NCBI GenBank assembly: GCA_016793325.1
Contig: JAEUKI010000072.1
Location: 16,886-80,885 of the forward strand
Direction of reading: 5' to 3'
Origin: Myxococcales bacterium
GTDB taxonomy: Bacteria; Myxococcota_A; Polyangia; Polyangiales; Ga0077539
Length of the DNA stretch: 64,000 nucleotides
Each line of letters begins with the position of its first letter. The first letter of the stretch is position 1. Both the position numbers and the translations under genes were made by a program. Of this stretch, positions 43,145 through 54,098 are shown piece by piece. The notes below the pieces were generated by a model. The model was given only the letters and a program-made list of their open reading frames with translations, ran no database searches and had not been told where the DNA came from.

Positions 43145-44575
43145 CTACGGCTTCTCGGGCGGCATCCCGAGCTCGTTCAATCGACGATACAACGTCGTTC
43201 GACCGATCCCGAGCATCTTGGCCGCGCGGCCAACGCTCCCTTGCGCGACCGCCATCGCGCGCACGATCGCCCGACGCTCGACTTCTGCCAGGGGAATCAC
43301 AGGCTCTTCCGCGCTCGGCGAGTCACCGACGCCCGTCGACGGCTCCGTCGGCGTCGGCGCCGCGGGCTCGCTCAGCGCAGGGAGCGCGATCTTTCGCAAC
43401 GAGGCTGGCAGGTGCTCGAGCGCGATCACGTCGCCGTCACACGAGAGCATCGCGCGGTGCACGATGTTCTGCAGCTCTCGCACGTTTCCGGGCCACTCGT
43501 AGCGCACCAACACGTCGAGCGCCTCGGGCGCCACGCGCGAAACGCTCCGCCCCACGTCCGCGCTGAGCCGCTTCATGAAGTGCCCCACCAACAGAGGAAC
43601 ATCCTCGCGACGCTCGCGCAGCGGCCGGATCTCGATCGGGTACACCACGAGCCGGTAGTACAGGTCCTTTCGAAACCGCCCCGCCTCGACCTCCGCCTCG
43701 AGGTCTCGGTGCGTCGCGCACACGATCCGCGCGTTGACCGCGATGTCCGTCGTTCCCCCGACGCGACGCACGGTCTTCTCTTGCAGCGTTCGCAACAGCG
43801 CCGCTTGCGTGGCCGCGGACATCTCGCCGAGCTCGTCGAGAAAGAGCGTCCCGTGCTGCGCTTGCTCGAAGCGCCCCTTGTGCGTCGCGTTCGCGCCCGT
43901 AAACGCCCCTCGCTCGTGGCCGAAGAGCTCGGACTCTTGAAGCGACGCGGGAATCGCCGCGCAGTTCACCGCGACGAACGGCCCTTTGTGCCGCCGCCCG
44001 TTCTCGTGGATCGCCCGCGCGACGACCTCTTTTCCGACGCCGCTCTCGCCGAGGAGGCACACCGTCACGTCGCTCTCGAGCACCCTTCGCACTTGCTCGG
44101 ACACCTCGCGCATCGCCGCGCTCGCGCCGATCACTCCCGCCAGCGCCCCGCCCTGCTGAACGCGCGAAGAGCGCACGTCGTCGATCGCTTGCAGTCGATC
44201 GAACGCGCGCTTCACGGCCTCGCGAACCCGCTGCGCTTCGAGCGGCTTCGCGAGATAGTCGAGCGCGCCGAGCCTCATCGCCGCGACGACCGACTCGACG
44301 TCGCGCGACGCGCTCGCGACGATCACCGACAGCTCCGGGTCGCGCTCGCGCAAGTGCGAAAACAGATCGAGCCCCGTCATGTCGCCGAGCCCGAGGTCGA
44401 GCATCGCCACGTGCGCTCCGCCCAATCGCTCGCGCAGCGCGCTGTGCCCGTCGGCAAACTCCAACACCTGCACGCCGTCCGCCGCGAGCCACGCGCGCGC
44501 CATGCGACGCAGCACCGGGTCGTCGTCGACCACCGCCACGATTCGCTTGTCCGACCCACTCGCGTCCATCGACAT
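43145..44575 (-). CDS. NtrC-family sigma-54 response regulator
   Basis: A 476-residue activator. The receiver (residues about 10-125) has VVDDDP, AMLDLGLGDMTG and YLAKPLE. The AAA+ domain (about 145-375) has GESGVGKE (Walker A), the canonical GAFTGA loop, GTLFLDELGE (Walker B) and WPGNVREL. After a Pro/Thr/Ser-rich linker the Fis-type HTH is GSVGRAAKMLGIGRTTLYRRL near the C-terminus. It should turn on sigma-54 promoters. It is 67 bases upstream of the H-NOX gene and is a plausible output for the adjacent hybrid kinase. Confidence 0.93.
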   Translation of the reverse strand: MSMDASGSDKRIVAVVDDDPVLRRMARAWLAADGVQVLEFADGHSALRERLGGAHVAMLDLGLGDMTGLDLFSHLRERDPELSVIVASASRDVESVVAAMRLGALDYLAKPLEAQRVREAVKRAFDRLQAIDDVRSSRVQQGGALAGVIGASAAMREVSEQVRRVLESDVTVCLLGESGVGKEVVARAIHENGRRHKGPFVAVNCAAIPASLQESELFGHERGAFTGANATHKGRFEQAQHGTLFLDELGEMSAATQAALLRTLQEKTVRRVGGTTDIAVNARIVCATHRDLEAEVEAGRFRKDLYYRLVVYPIEIRPLRERREDVPLLVGHFMKRLSADVGRSVSRVAPEALDVLVRYEWPGNVRELQNIVHRAMLSCDGDVIALEHLPASLRKIALPALSEPAAPTPTEPSTGVGDSPSAEEPVIPLAEVERRAIVRAMAVAQGSVGRAAKMLGIGRTTLYRRLNELGMPPEKP

Positions 44576-44602
44576 CGCTCGATCCCTCCGAGTGCTCGTT
44601 CG

Positions 44603-45439
44603 TCACGAACGCGGCGCGTCGCCGTCGATCGCCGCCGTCCATCGCTCGCGAAGCGCGTCCGTCAGCGCCTCGGGCCCCACCGTCGTGGCCGCGGGTTGCC
44701 CCTCGACGCGCAAGATCCCGCTTCGATCGCCGTCACGAACGCGCGCGTACACGCCCGGCGCCTGCCCGATCCGCAGGCGCCAGCCCCACGACTCGACCCA
44801 CAACAGACGGTCCAGCGCCTGCGCGCAATCGAACGGCGCGAGCGGATATTCTCTCACCACTTGAATCAATGTGTCTTCGTGAGAGAGCACGCTCTTGCAA
44901 AACCAGTCCATCGCCGGCACGAAGTGCTCGGCCCCCGCCTTGGGATCGTCCGCCGTCGCGGGCTCGGCTACGGTCCCGAGCGCGAGCGCCAACATCGCGT
45001 CGTCCATGAGCGGAACGCTCTCGGCGACCCAGTACGCGAGCACCTTGCTCACCGCCGCCACGCCGTGGCCCTCGATGCACAGCGCGCGAACGAGCTGCGT
45101 GACAAGCGCCCTGTCGTCCGCCGACCGCGAGAGCCACGCCTCGGGCCCTCCCGAGAGCAGCTCGTAGAGCGCAGCCCACGCTTCGACCCGCGGCGGCGCG
45201 AGCCACGCGCGAAACACCGGCGACGGCGCGCGATTGTTGACCATCCAGCTCCCGGGCATCGCGCACGCGAGCAGCGCCATGGGCTGCACGCCCTTCGCGC
45301 GAGCCATGCGCATCGCGTGCGCCCCGAGGTCGTACCCGTAGGCCCCCGGCAGCGCGCCGCGCGCCAGGAGCTTCTCGACTGGATCGAAGACGACGTGCGT
45401 CCCGTGCGCGCAAGAGAGCGCGATGCTGCTCGGGCCCAT
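44603..45439 (-). CDS. Hypothetical protein in NO-signalling run
   Basis: I do not recognise this 278-residue protein. It has no signal peptide or membrane segment. It is mixed alpha/beta with notable aromatic blocks (GSWMVNNRAPSPVFRAWLAPPRVEAWAALYELLSG in the middle, then LAYWVAESVPLMDDAMLALALG, and WGWRLRIGQAP near residue 215). It starts four bases after the RNase stop and 27 bases before the NtrC-like gene, so it belongs to the run. A role as RNase partner is conceivable but not shown. Confidence 0.6.
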   Translation of the reverse strand: MGPSSIALSCAHGTHVVFDPVEKLLARGALPGAYGYDLGAHAMRMARAKGVQPMALLACAMPGSWMVNNRAPSPVFRAWLAPPRVEAWAALYELLSGGPEAWLSRSADDRALVTQLVRALCIEGHGVAAVSKVLAYWVAESVPLMDDAMLALALGTVAEPATADDPKAGAEHFVPAMDWFCKSVLSHEDTLIQVVREYPLAPFDCAQALDRLLWVESWGWRLRIGQAPGVYARVRDGDRSGILRVEGQPAATTVGPEALTDALRERWTAAIDGDAPRS

Positions 45440-45443
45440 GAAT

Positions 45444-46019
45444 TCAATACCTCCGAGGATCGATCACGACGAACGAGCGATAGTGATCGTCGGTGTACCA
45501 AGTAGAAGGCGGCGTTCCTGTGATGATCCGGCGCGGCCCGCGGTGCGTGAGGCCCGGCGTCACCACGGTGTACTCGTGGTAGGTCCCGAACGGCGCGTCG
45601 GGCAGCCGCCCCTCGCGGTTGTGAAACACAACGCCGTCCTGCCTGAACGGAAACGGCCCGCCCGCCGCGATCAAGTCCAGCGTGCGGTTCACCTCCGTCA
45701 ATCGCTCGGCGTCCGAGAACGGCAGCCTCCGCGCGCCCACCCGCGCGCCGCTGTTGGGCGTGCCGTTGTTCGTCGACGGTTGCGTCGGCGCAACGCTCGG
45801 CCCCGGCGTCGGCCCTGGTTGCGGAGCGACAACAGGCTGCGCCCACGGCTGCGCGGGCTGCGCCGGAGGCTCTTGTCCGCGCCGCCGTCGCCGTCGCCCT
45901 CGTTGCGCGGGGGCCTCGTCTTCGCCGCCCGCCGAGAGCCCCTCGGGCAGCGAGCACTCGCGGAGCCCCGCGAGCGAGCTCGCGACGAGCGAGAGCGCGA
46001 CGAGGAGAGCTCGCGTCAC
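45444..46019 (-). CDS. Secreted barnase/RNase T1-like ribonuclease
   Basis: A 191-residue protein. The N-terminal 20 residues form a Sec-type signal peptide, an Arg-run plus Pro/Gln-rich linker fills about 38-85, and the C-terminal 90 residues are a microbial guanyl-specific RNase (N1/T1/barnase-like). The catalytic Glu is Glu149 in YHEYTV, the Arg is Arg164 in RRIITG, and the His is His179 in TDDHYRSF; the spacing fits RNase Sa. The enzyme would cleave RNA after guanosine outside the cytoplasm. GTG at 46019 overlaps the upstream NtrC-like stop (GTGA). No barstar-like inhibitor gene is adjacent. Confidence 0.88.
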   Translation of the reverse strand: MTRALLVALSLVASSLAGLRECSLPEGLSAGGEDEAPAQRGRRRRRRGQEPPAQPAQPWAQPVVAPQPGPTPGPSVAPTQPSTNNGTPNSGARVGARRLPFSDAERLTEVNRTLDLIAAGGPFPFRQDGVVFHNREGRLPDAPFGTYHEYTVVTPGLTHRGPRRIITGTPPSTWYTDDHYRSFVVIDPRRY

Positions 46020-47374
46020 GAGATCCCGTACTCCTTGATCTTGTAGAGCAGCGCGCGGTGCGAAATCTCGAGCAGCTCCGCGGCGCGCGTGCGGTTGCCC
46101 TTGGTCTTCTCGAGCGCGCGACGGATCAAGATCTCTTCGATCACGCGCGTCGTTCGCTTGACGCTGAGGTCTCCCTTGGCGAGCTCCGCGGCCACTGGGT
46201 CCTGAGGCTCGCGAAGGCGCTCGGGCAGGTCCGCGGGGCGGAGCACCGGCGCGTCCGCGAGCACCATCGCGCGCTCGATCGTGTTCTCGAGCTCGCGCAC
46301 GTTGCCGGGCCAGTTGTAGTCGTACACGAGCTTGCTCGCCTGCGGATCGAGCCCCGTCACGCGCGTCCCGAGCCGGACGTTGTACCGCTGGACGAAGTGA
46401 TCCACGAGCAGAGGAACGTCCTCGCGCCGCTGCCTCAACGGCGGGACGTGCACCGTGAGCACGTTCAAGCGATAGAACAAATCCTCGCGAAACCGCCCGT
46501 TCTTCACGTCGGCGTTGAGGTCGCGCAGCGTCGCCGCCACCACGCGCACGTCGCACTTTCGATCCTGCGTCTCGCCGAGCCGCCGAAACGTGCCCTCTTG
46601 CAGCACTCGCAAGAGCTTCACTTGCAGTGACAGCGGCAGCTCGCCCACCTCGTCGAGAAAGAGCGTCGCGCTGTCGGCCTCTTCGAAGAGCCCTTTTTTG
46701 TCCTGGTTGGCGTCGGTAAACGCCCCGCGCTTGTGCCCGAAGAGCTCGCTCTCGAGCAGCGCCTCGGGGATCGCTCCGCAGTTGATCGTGACGAAGCCCT
46801 TGGTCCCGCGCGGCGAGCGTCGATGGATCGCGCGCGCGACGAGCTCCTTGCCGGTCCCGCTCTCACCAGTAATCAAGACCGTGGTCTTGAACGGCGAGAC
46901 CTTCGCCACCGTGTTGAACACGAGCTTCATCGGCTCGCTGCGCCCGAGCAGCTCTTCGAACTGGTGGTTCTCGAGCAGCGCCGCGCGGAGCTCGCGATTT
47001 TGCCTGCGCAGCGCCTCGCGCTCTTCGGCCTTGCGCAGCACGAACCCGAGCTCCTCGGGCTTGAACGGCTTGGCCACGTAGTCGTACGCGCCCGCGCGAA
47101 TGGCCTCGAGCGCTTGATCGATGGACCCGTACGCGCTCATCACGATCACGGTCGTCGCCGAGTGTTTCGCGCGAAGCTCCGCGAGCAGCTCGAGCCCCGA
47201 TCTCCCCGGCATACGAACGTCCGTCACGACGAAGTCGAACGCCTCTTTGCTGCACTCGCTGAGCGCCGCGTCGACGTCTCCCGCCGCGACGACTTCGAAC
47301 CCCTGCTTTCGGAGATAGGTCCTCAACGCGAGGCGTAGATTCTCTTCGTCGTCGACGAGCAGGACGCGGGCCAT
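46016..47374 (-). CDS. NtrC-family response regulator with GAFTDA loop
   Basis: A protein of 452 residues from MARVLLVDDEEN. The receiver has LLVDDEEN, FVVTDVRMPG and YVAKPFK; the AAA+ domain has GESGTGKE, FGHKRGAFTDA, TLFLDEVGE and WPGNVREL; the HTH is GNRTRAAELLEISHRALLYKI. The sigma-54 contact loop reads GAFTDA instead of GAFTGA, with Asp in place of the second Gly. A start at 47398 adds eight residues and is also possible. It is translationally coupled to the RNase gene by a GTGA overlap. Confidence 0.9.
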   Translation of the reverse strand: MARVLLVDDEENLRLALRTYLRKQGFEVVAAGDVDAALSECSKEAFDFVVTDVRMPGRSGLELLAELRAKHSATTVIVMSAYGSIDQALEAIRAGAYDYVAKPFKPEELGFVLRKAEEREALRRQNRELRAALLENHQFEELLGRSEPMKLVFNTVAKVSPFKTTVLITGESGTGKELVARAIHRRSPRGTKGFVTINCGAIPEALLESELFGHKRGAFTDANQDKKGLFEEADSATLFLDEVGELPLSLQVKLLRVLQEGTFRRLGETQDRKCDVRVVAATLRDLNADVKNGRFREDLFYRLNVLTVHVPPLRQRREDVPLLVDHFVQRYNVRLGTRVTGLDPQASKLVYDYNWPGNVRELENTIERAMVLADAPVLRPADLPERLREPQDPVAAELAKGDLSVKRTTRVIEEILIRRALEKTKGNRTRAAELLEISHRALLYKIKEYGIS

Positions 47375-47416
47375 TCGTGACCCATTCGTACCACCCATTG
47401 CCGCGCCTTGGGGCGC

Positions 47417-48700
47417 TCAGTTCGACGCGCGCCAGAGCGACGCAGAGAGCCCCGAGATCATCGCCGAGACCGCGCGCGCCGACGGCATCCCCGCTTCGCG
47501 CGCGAGCTCTTCGCTCGGATCGACCGTGGCCATCGATCGAACGAGCTCGTCGAGCACGCGGTCGCGCGCAGCGTCCATGGCCGCGAGCGTCTCGTGATCG
47601 ACCACCGAGCGCGCCCACGCATCGAGCGCCCACGACCACGCGGAGTGCGCTTGCTCTTCGAACGCGATCTTCGCGAGCGCCTCGCGAACGGCTCGGTCCT
47701 GCGCGTGCTGAGACTGGTACGCCATCACCACCGCGCCGAGCGTCTCGCGAACGCAGCCCTCGCCAGCGTTCTCGATGACGATGTCAGCCAACGTGCGAGA
47801 GCCGAACGCGCTCGCGCTCGCGAGCGACACGTCGTGACCCCAGCGCGCGGCGAGCTCGGTCATCGCCGCGCAGTGCTCGCGCTCGTGCCCAGCGCTCGTC
47901 CGCGCCCCATCGACCAGCGATGCTGGCGCGCCGAAGGACGCGAGCTCGTCCGCGAGTCGATCGAACGCCATCGCCGCGATGCCCTCGACCTGCGCCCCGC
48001 GCGCGAGCCACGCGCCGAACGAGCGCGCTGCGTCGTCGCCTCCGTCACACGCGCTCGCGTCGAGTCCGTCGGTGAAGCGACCGACGCCGCAGATGCCGCA
48101 CGTCACGCTGTTGGCGCCGGGGCCGCCGGTGCAGTATCCCGGAGTAATTCCAGGGTTTCCCGCGCCGGTGCAGAGCATCGCGCAGCGCGGATCGCCCGAG
48201 CGCACAGGCCCTCCCGGGATCCCGCACGGGTACGTCACGGTCGACTCGCAGTTCGGCACCGTCGTCCGAATGATCGGCGCACAGCTCGTCGCATCGGGAA
48301 CGTCCGCGTCCGGCGGCCCGCCATCGGGACACGCGATCTCGGTGCACGCGAGCGTCCCGTCCGACTGGCAGATACACGAGTTGCACCCGTCCGGCGCGAT
48401 CGTCGTCTGGCCCACTTCGATCCGTCGCCCATCGCTCAGCGCGCACGTTTGCGGCGGAGGACAGCTCGCGCAGAGCAGCCCCATCTCCGTGCACGTGCAC
48501 GGGCATCGCGCTCCGTTCGACTCACCGACGCGCAGCACACGCCCCGTGCTCGGATCCGTGCACGTCGCTCCGCCGTCACCACCGCCGTCCGGCCGCCCAC
48601 CATCGTTTGGAAACACAACCGCCCCACACGCAGCCGGAGCCACCGCGAGGGCCAACCACAACGCGCGTCGAAGCGCGGCATAGACGGGATTCGAGTTCAT
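47417..48700 (-). CDS. Ferritin-like lipoprotein with Cys-rich N-terminal domain
   Basis: A 427-residue lipoprotein. The signal peptide ends at a lipobox-like AVAPAACG near residue 24. Residues about 45-130 are a Cys-rich segment of the VWC/pacifastin kind (CPCTCTEMGLLCASCPPPQTC, CNSCICQSDGTLACTEIAC). A second Cys-rich stretch precedes a helical C-terminal domain of about 180 residues, with ERE-HC and EEQAHSAWSW metal-ligand-like sites, as in ferritin-like di-iron folds. I chose ATG at 48700 to place the signal peptide. The start is 163 bases from the divergently positioned kinase stop. Confidence 0.72.
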   Translation of the reverse strand: MNSNPVYAALRRALWLALAVAPAACGAVVFPNDGGRPDGGGDGGATCTDPSTGRVLRVGESNGARCPCTCTEMGLLCASCPPPQTCALSDGRRIEVGQTTIAPDGCNSCICQSDGTLACTEIACPDGGPPDADVPDATSCAPIIRTTVPNCESTVTYPCGIPGGPVRSGDPRCAMLCTGAGNPGITPGYCTGGPGANSVTCGICGVGRFTDGLDASACDGGDDAARSFGAWLARGAQVEGIAAMAFDRLADELASFGAPASLVDGARTSAGHEREHCAAMTELAARWGHDVSLASASAFGSRTLADIVIENAGEGCVRETLGAVVMAYQSQHAQDRAVREALAKIAFEEQAHSAWSWALDAWARSVVDHETLAAMDAARDRVLDELVRSMATVDPSEELAREAGMPSARAVSAMISGLSASLWRASN

Positions 48701-48863
48701 CGCAGTTCGAACGGTGTGCATCTCCTGTACCGTTCCGTGCCGCGCGACGAATCCGTCGGCACAACGGGCGCTGTGCATGGCGCAACTACTGTACTTTCAG
48801 CGGCATTCACTGGGACATTCGCAGCGCAGCTCCCCGCGCCACGATTGTGTCACCTGTGCCAGC

Positions 48864-50729
48864 TCAGCGCGACGTCGCGCGCCATTCGAACACCGCGTCC
48901 GTGAGGATCCCGCCGTGCGACGAGCCGCCGGGCCCGTGCGCGATCTCGATCGCGTTGGCCGCGCATCGCGCGAGCGCGCCCCCCTGACTCGACGGCGCGA
49001 ACATCGGCGGCGCGTGCGATCGAAACAACAACACCAGCGAGATCCGCGCAGGGCCGCTGCCCCCGTAGCACGCCTCGATGCCCGTCATCGCGCGGCGAAA
49101 CACAGCCAAGACCGCGCTCATGTCCACCGCGCCCACGGGCCGCCCCGACACGAACCGAAGCCTCCCCGACGCAGACCGCAACAGCGCGACGTCTTCGAAC
49201 TCCTGCGACTGCCGCGGCGCGGGCTCGATCGACGGCGCACCGCCTCCGGCCTCGCCGCGAATCGCCTGCGTTTGCGCTGGCGGTTGTGTCGTCGGCGCCT
49301 CTGCCCGCGGCGCGCTCCGCGTTGCGCCGACGCGCGGCGCAGGCCCCGCGAGGGCGTTCGACGACGGAGCCCCAACGCCTCCCGCAGCGACCGGAACCAC
49401 CGCGCTCGGCGCAGGAGCAACCATCGGTGACGGCGCGACGCTCCTCGGACCCACGAATTCAACAGGGCTCGACGCGCGCACCGCGGGCTCGCCCTCGCTC
49501 GCCTCCCACGGTCGAACGACGCCGAGCAACACGCCCGTCGTGACCAACGCCGTGACCGACACGAGCGCCACCACGGGCGCGACGCTCTTGCGCTCGGGAG
49601 CACCGCCAGCGCGAACGCTCGGCGCCGCCACCGCCCCGCGCGCGCTCTGCGCGTACGCCGTCGGCGCATACGAAATCGCCGCGTTTTGGCTGGGAACCTG
49701 CGACACCGGCCCCGCGGCCACAGGGAGCTTCGCCGTCGCCACAGGAGGCCACGCGTGCGCCGACGCAGGCGAAGCGCTCCATCCACCGGGCGCCGGCGTG
49801 GGGCTCGGCCCCTTGTGCGCGAGCGTCGCGGCGCTGTACGCGGGTTGAACCACGGTGCGATCGGTCGCGATCGAGCTCCCGTGCAGGCTCGCGATGAGCG
49901 CCTCGGCCATCGTCTTGGCGCTCGGAGGACGCGCGTCGCGGTCGCGCGCGAGCGCTCGGTTCACGACGAGCGCGAGCGCTGGGTTGACCCACGGAGCCAC
50001 GGTCTCGAGCATCGGCGCCGCGGTCTGCGTGATCTGATAGAGCCACTCTCCGATCGAGCGCGCCTCGTACGGAGCCCTGCCCGTGATCGCGCAGAAGAGC
50101 ACCGCGCCCACGCCGTACACGTCCGCGCGGGCGTCGACCGAGCGCGCGTCGAGCTGCTCGGGGGCCATGAAACCAGGGGTTCCGAGCACCGCGCCCGCGA
50201 CCGTCGCGGGCTGCGATCGACCCGCGGGCTCGGAGCTCTGGACCTTCGAGATCCCGAAGTCGATCACGAACGCGCGCTCGCGCCCGTCGGGCTCGCGGCG
50301 AACGAGGATGTTTCCCGGCTTGATATCCCGGTGAATCACCCCTCGCTGGTGCACCGCGTCGAGCGCGGACAACACTTGAACGGCGATGTGCACCGCGCGC
50401 TCGGGCGCGATCCTCCCCTCGGCCTCGAGCAGCGCCTCGAGCGAGCGCCCCTCGACGCGCTCCATCGCCACGAAGATCCGCCCGTCGGGAAGCGACCCGC
50501 AATCGAACACATCGACGAGCGACGGGTGCCTCGTCGTCGCCATCACCCGCGCTTCGTTGAGCGCGCGCGCGACGAGCTCCGGGTCTCCTTGCGGGTCGCT
50601 CACCTTGAGCGCGACCTCGCGGCCCGTCATTCGATGGCGCGCGAGGTACACCGCGCCGAACCCGCCCTGTCCGAGCGGACGCAGGATTTCGTAGCGATCG
50701 ATTTCGTAGACGATCTCTGCGGCAGCCAC
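48864..50729 (-). CDS. Hanks-type Ser/Thr kinase, membrane anchored
   Basis: A 621-residue kinase. The catalytic domain (about 10-270) has GQGGFGAVYLA (glycine loop), ALKV (Lys), HRDIKPGNIL (catalytic loop), DFGISK and APEQ. A Pro/Ala-rich linker leads to one membrane helix (VALVSVTALVTTGVLLGVV near residue 400), then about 200 external residues with an unrecognised C-terminal domain. Signalling across the inner membrane is likely. The start is GTG at 50729; the next kinase gene begins 110 bases away on the other strand. Confidence 0.93.
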   Translation of the reverse strand: MAAAEIVYEIDRYEILRPLGQGGFGAVYLARHRMTGREVALKVSDPQGDPELVARALNEARVMATTRHPSLVDVFDCGSLPDGRIFVAMERVEGRSLEALLEAEGRIAPERAVHIAVQVLSALDAVHQRGVIHRDIKPGNILVRREPDGRERAFVIDFGISKVQSSEPAGRSQPATVAGAVLGTPGFMAPEQLDARSVDARADVYGVGAVLFCAITGRAPYEARSIGEWLYQITQTAAPMLETVAPWVNPALALVVNRALARDRDARPPSAKTMAEALIASLHGSSIATDRTVVQPAYSAATLAHKGPSPTPAPGGWSASPASAHAWPPVATAKLPVAAGPVSQVPSQNAAISYAPTAYAQSARGAVAAPSVRAGGAPERKSVAPVVALVSVTALVTTGVLLGVVRPWEASEGEPAVRASSPVEFVGPRSVAPSPMVAPAPSAVVPVAAGGVGAPSSNALAGPAPRVGATRSAPRAEAPTTQPPAQTQAIRGEAGGGAPSIEPAPRQSQEFEDVALLRSASGRLRFVSGRPVGAVDMSAVLAVFRRAMTGIEACYGGSGPARISLVLLFRSHAPPMFAPSSQGGALARCAANAIEIAHGPGGSSHGGILTDAVFEWRATSR

Positions 50730-50838
50730 GGGCGAACCACTATCGGCCGCCGCGCTTCACGCGCGCAAAGTTCCTGCGACGTTCTCGAACGCCCGCGCAC
50801 GCAACGCGCGACGCAATCGTGCACAATCGCCGGCGCTC

Positions 50839-52759
<1,921 letters not shown>

Positions 52760-52773
<14 letters not shown>

Positions 52774-53866
52774 GGCCGTCGAGGAACTCGTTCTCGAACA
52801 CCGCCGTGTTCGCCGAGGTTCCGACGCGCGCGAAGGACAGCCCTCGCGTGAGCTCGACCGTGCGCCCCTGCTGAACGCCGGTCTGCGTCACACCGATGCG
52901 AATCCACTCGTAGTTGACGACGCCCTCGCTCGAGATCGAGCTCGCGGCGATCGCCGCGACGGGGTCCCACCAGTACAAGCCTGCGCCCGACGCGACGCCA
53001 AACTGAATGAACGGGTGGTTCATCAAGCGCGCGACGTACTGCGCTTCGACCGTGGTCTGATCGCCGTTGATCCGCGTGAGGTACGCCGCGGTCACCGGCG
53101 CGTGATTGGTCGCGTCCAACGGAATGAGCGTGAGGCGCGCGGGCGTCAGTCGATCGACGACGGCCTGCGCGGACGCCGGATCCGCCCAGATGTTGATTTC
53201 TTGTGACCCATCGGAGTTGGGGCCGACGTCTGCGTTTCCCGTCACGCGGACCGCGCCGCCCATCACGACCGCGCGCTGGATGCGGAGGTGCGGCGAGCGG
53301 CAGCCGCTCGACGACATGAGCGAGAGCGCGCCCGCGACGTTGGTGAGCGGGCCGGTCGCCAAGATGGTCACGGGCCGCGACGAGCTCGAGAGGGTGTTCG
53401 CGATCGTCTGCGCGGCCGAGACCGAGCTCGACGCCGTCGACTCGGTGCAGCTCGCAAACGTGTCGCTCAGGATCTGGTTGACCGCAAACTGGAGGACCGG
53501 CGAGAACGAGTTGGTCGCGGTCGGCGAGCCGTCAGCCACGGGGATGCTGCTGAGTCCGAACTCCGCGAGGAGGCAGCGCGCGTGACGAATGGCCTGGCCC
53601 GGAAGCCCCGCGCCGTTGTTCGTGACGGTCACAGCCCGCAGCTCGATGCGGCCGAGCTTGTGCTGGCGCGCGAGGTACGCGAGCGCCGCGGTGTCGTCGA
53701 AGTCCATGTCCGAGTCGAAGATCACCGGCGTCCGCGGCCCGCGACCGACGTTGATTTCGCTGACTTCCGCAGCGATCTCGCTCGGAACCTGCTCGGTGTT
53801 CGCACAGCCCGCCGCGACCGCGACGAGCGCCAACGACAAACCCATCCCCGACCAACGATTCAGCAT
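52760..53866 (-). CDS. Secreted inosine-uridine nucleoside hydrolase-like lipoprotein
   Basis: A 368-residue lipoprotein. The lipobox is AVAAGCAN near residue 20. The nucleoside hydrolase fold begins with FDSDMDFDDTAAL, which matches the calcium-binding DxDxxxDD motif, although a Gly is replaced by Asp. Downstream blocks include TVTNNGAG, ILATGPLTNVAGAL and VVMGGAVRVTGNADVGPN. The enzyme should hydrolyse ribonucleosides outside the cytoplasm; substrate preference is unknown. ATG at 53866 follows ggaggccccc. Confidence 0.87.
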
Positions 53867-53974
53867 GGGGGCCTCCAGTTCGGTAGTGAGCGCGGAGAAA
53901 ACGCGACCCATCATCGAATGGAAGTTCAGCACGACTGGAACGAGACGCAAGCGAAAAAAGTGTAACAAATACAA

Positions 53975-53986
53975 TCACATATGTGA
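53975..53986. promoter_or_regulatory. Perfect palindrome upstream of nucleoside hydrolase gene
   Basis: tcacatatgtga is a perfect 12-base palindrome in an AT-rich patch about 110 bases upstream of the nucleoside hydrolase start. Such sites are typical of dimeric regulators. The gap 53867-54098 holds nothing else that I recognise. Confidence 0.4.
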
Positions 53987-54098
53987 CTTCACAGGCCTTC
54001 AAAACCCCTCAACGTCCCGTAAATCCCCGCACCCCCTGCCTCGCCCCGCAGTCTCCCTTCAGCCGGGACACGGGCTCACATCCGCGCAACCACGGTGA

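Noticed and set aside
44603..45439. Barstar identity for the unknown protein
   Set aside because: Barstar is about 90 residues and acidic; this protein is 278 residues and shows no barstar pattern.
45049..45957. Alternative frame of about 300 codons inside the RNase and hypothetical genes
   Set aside because: The real frames have signal peptide, RNase motifs and reasonable starts; this one is Arg-rich and has no pattern.
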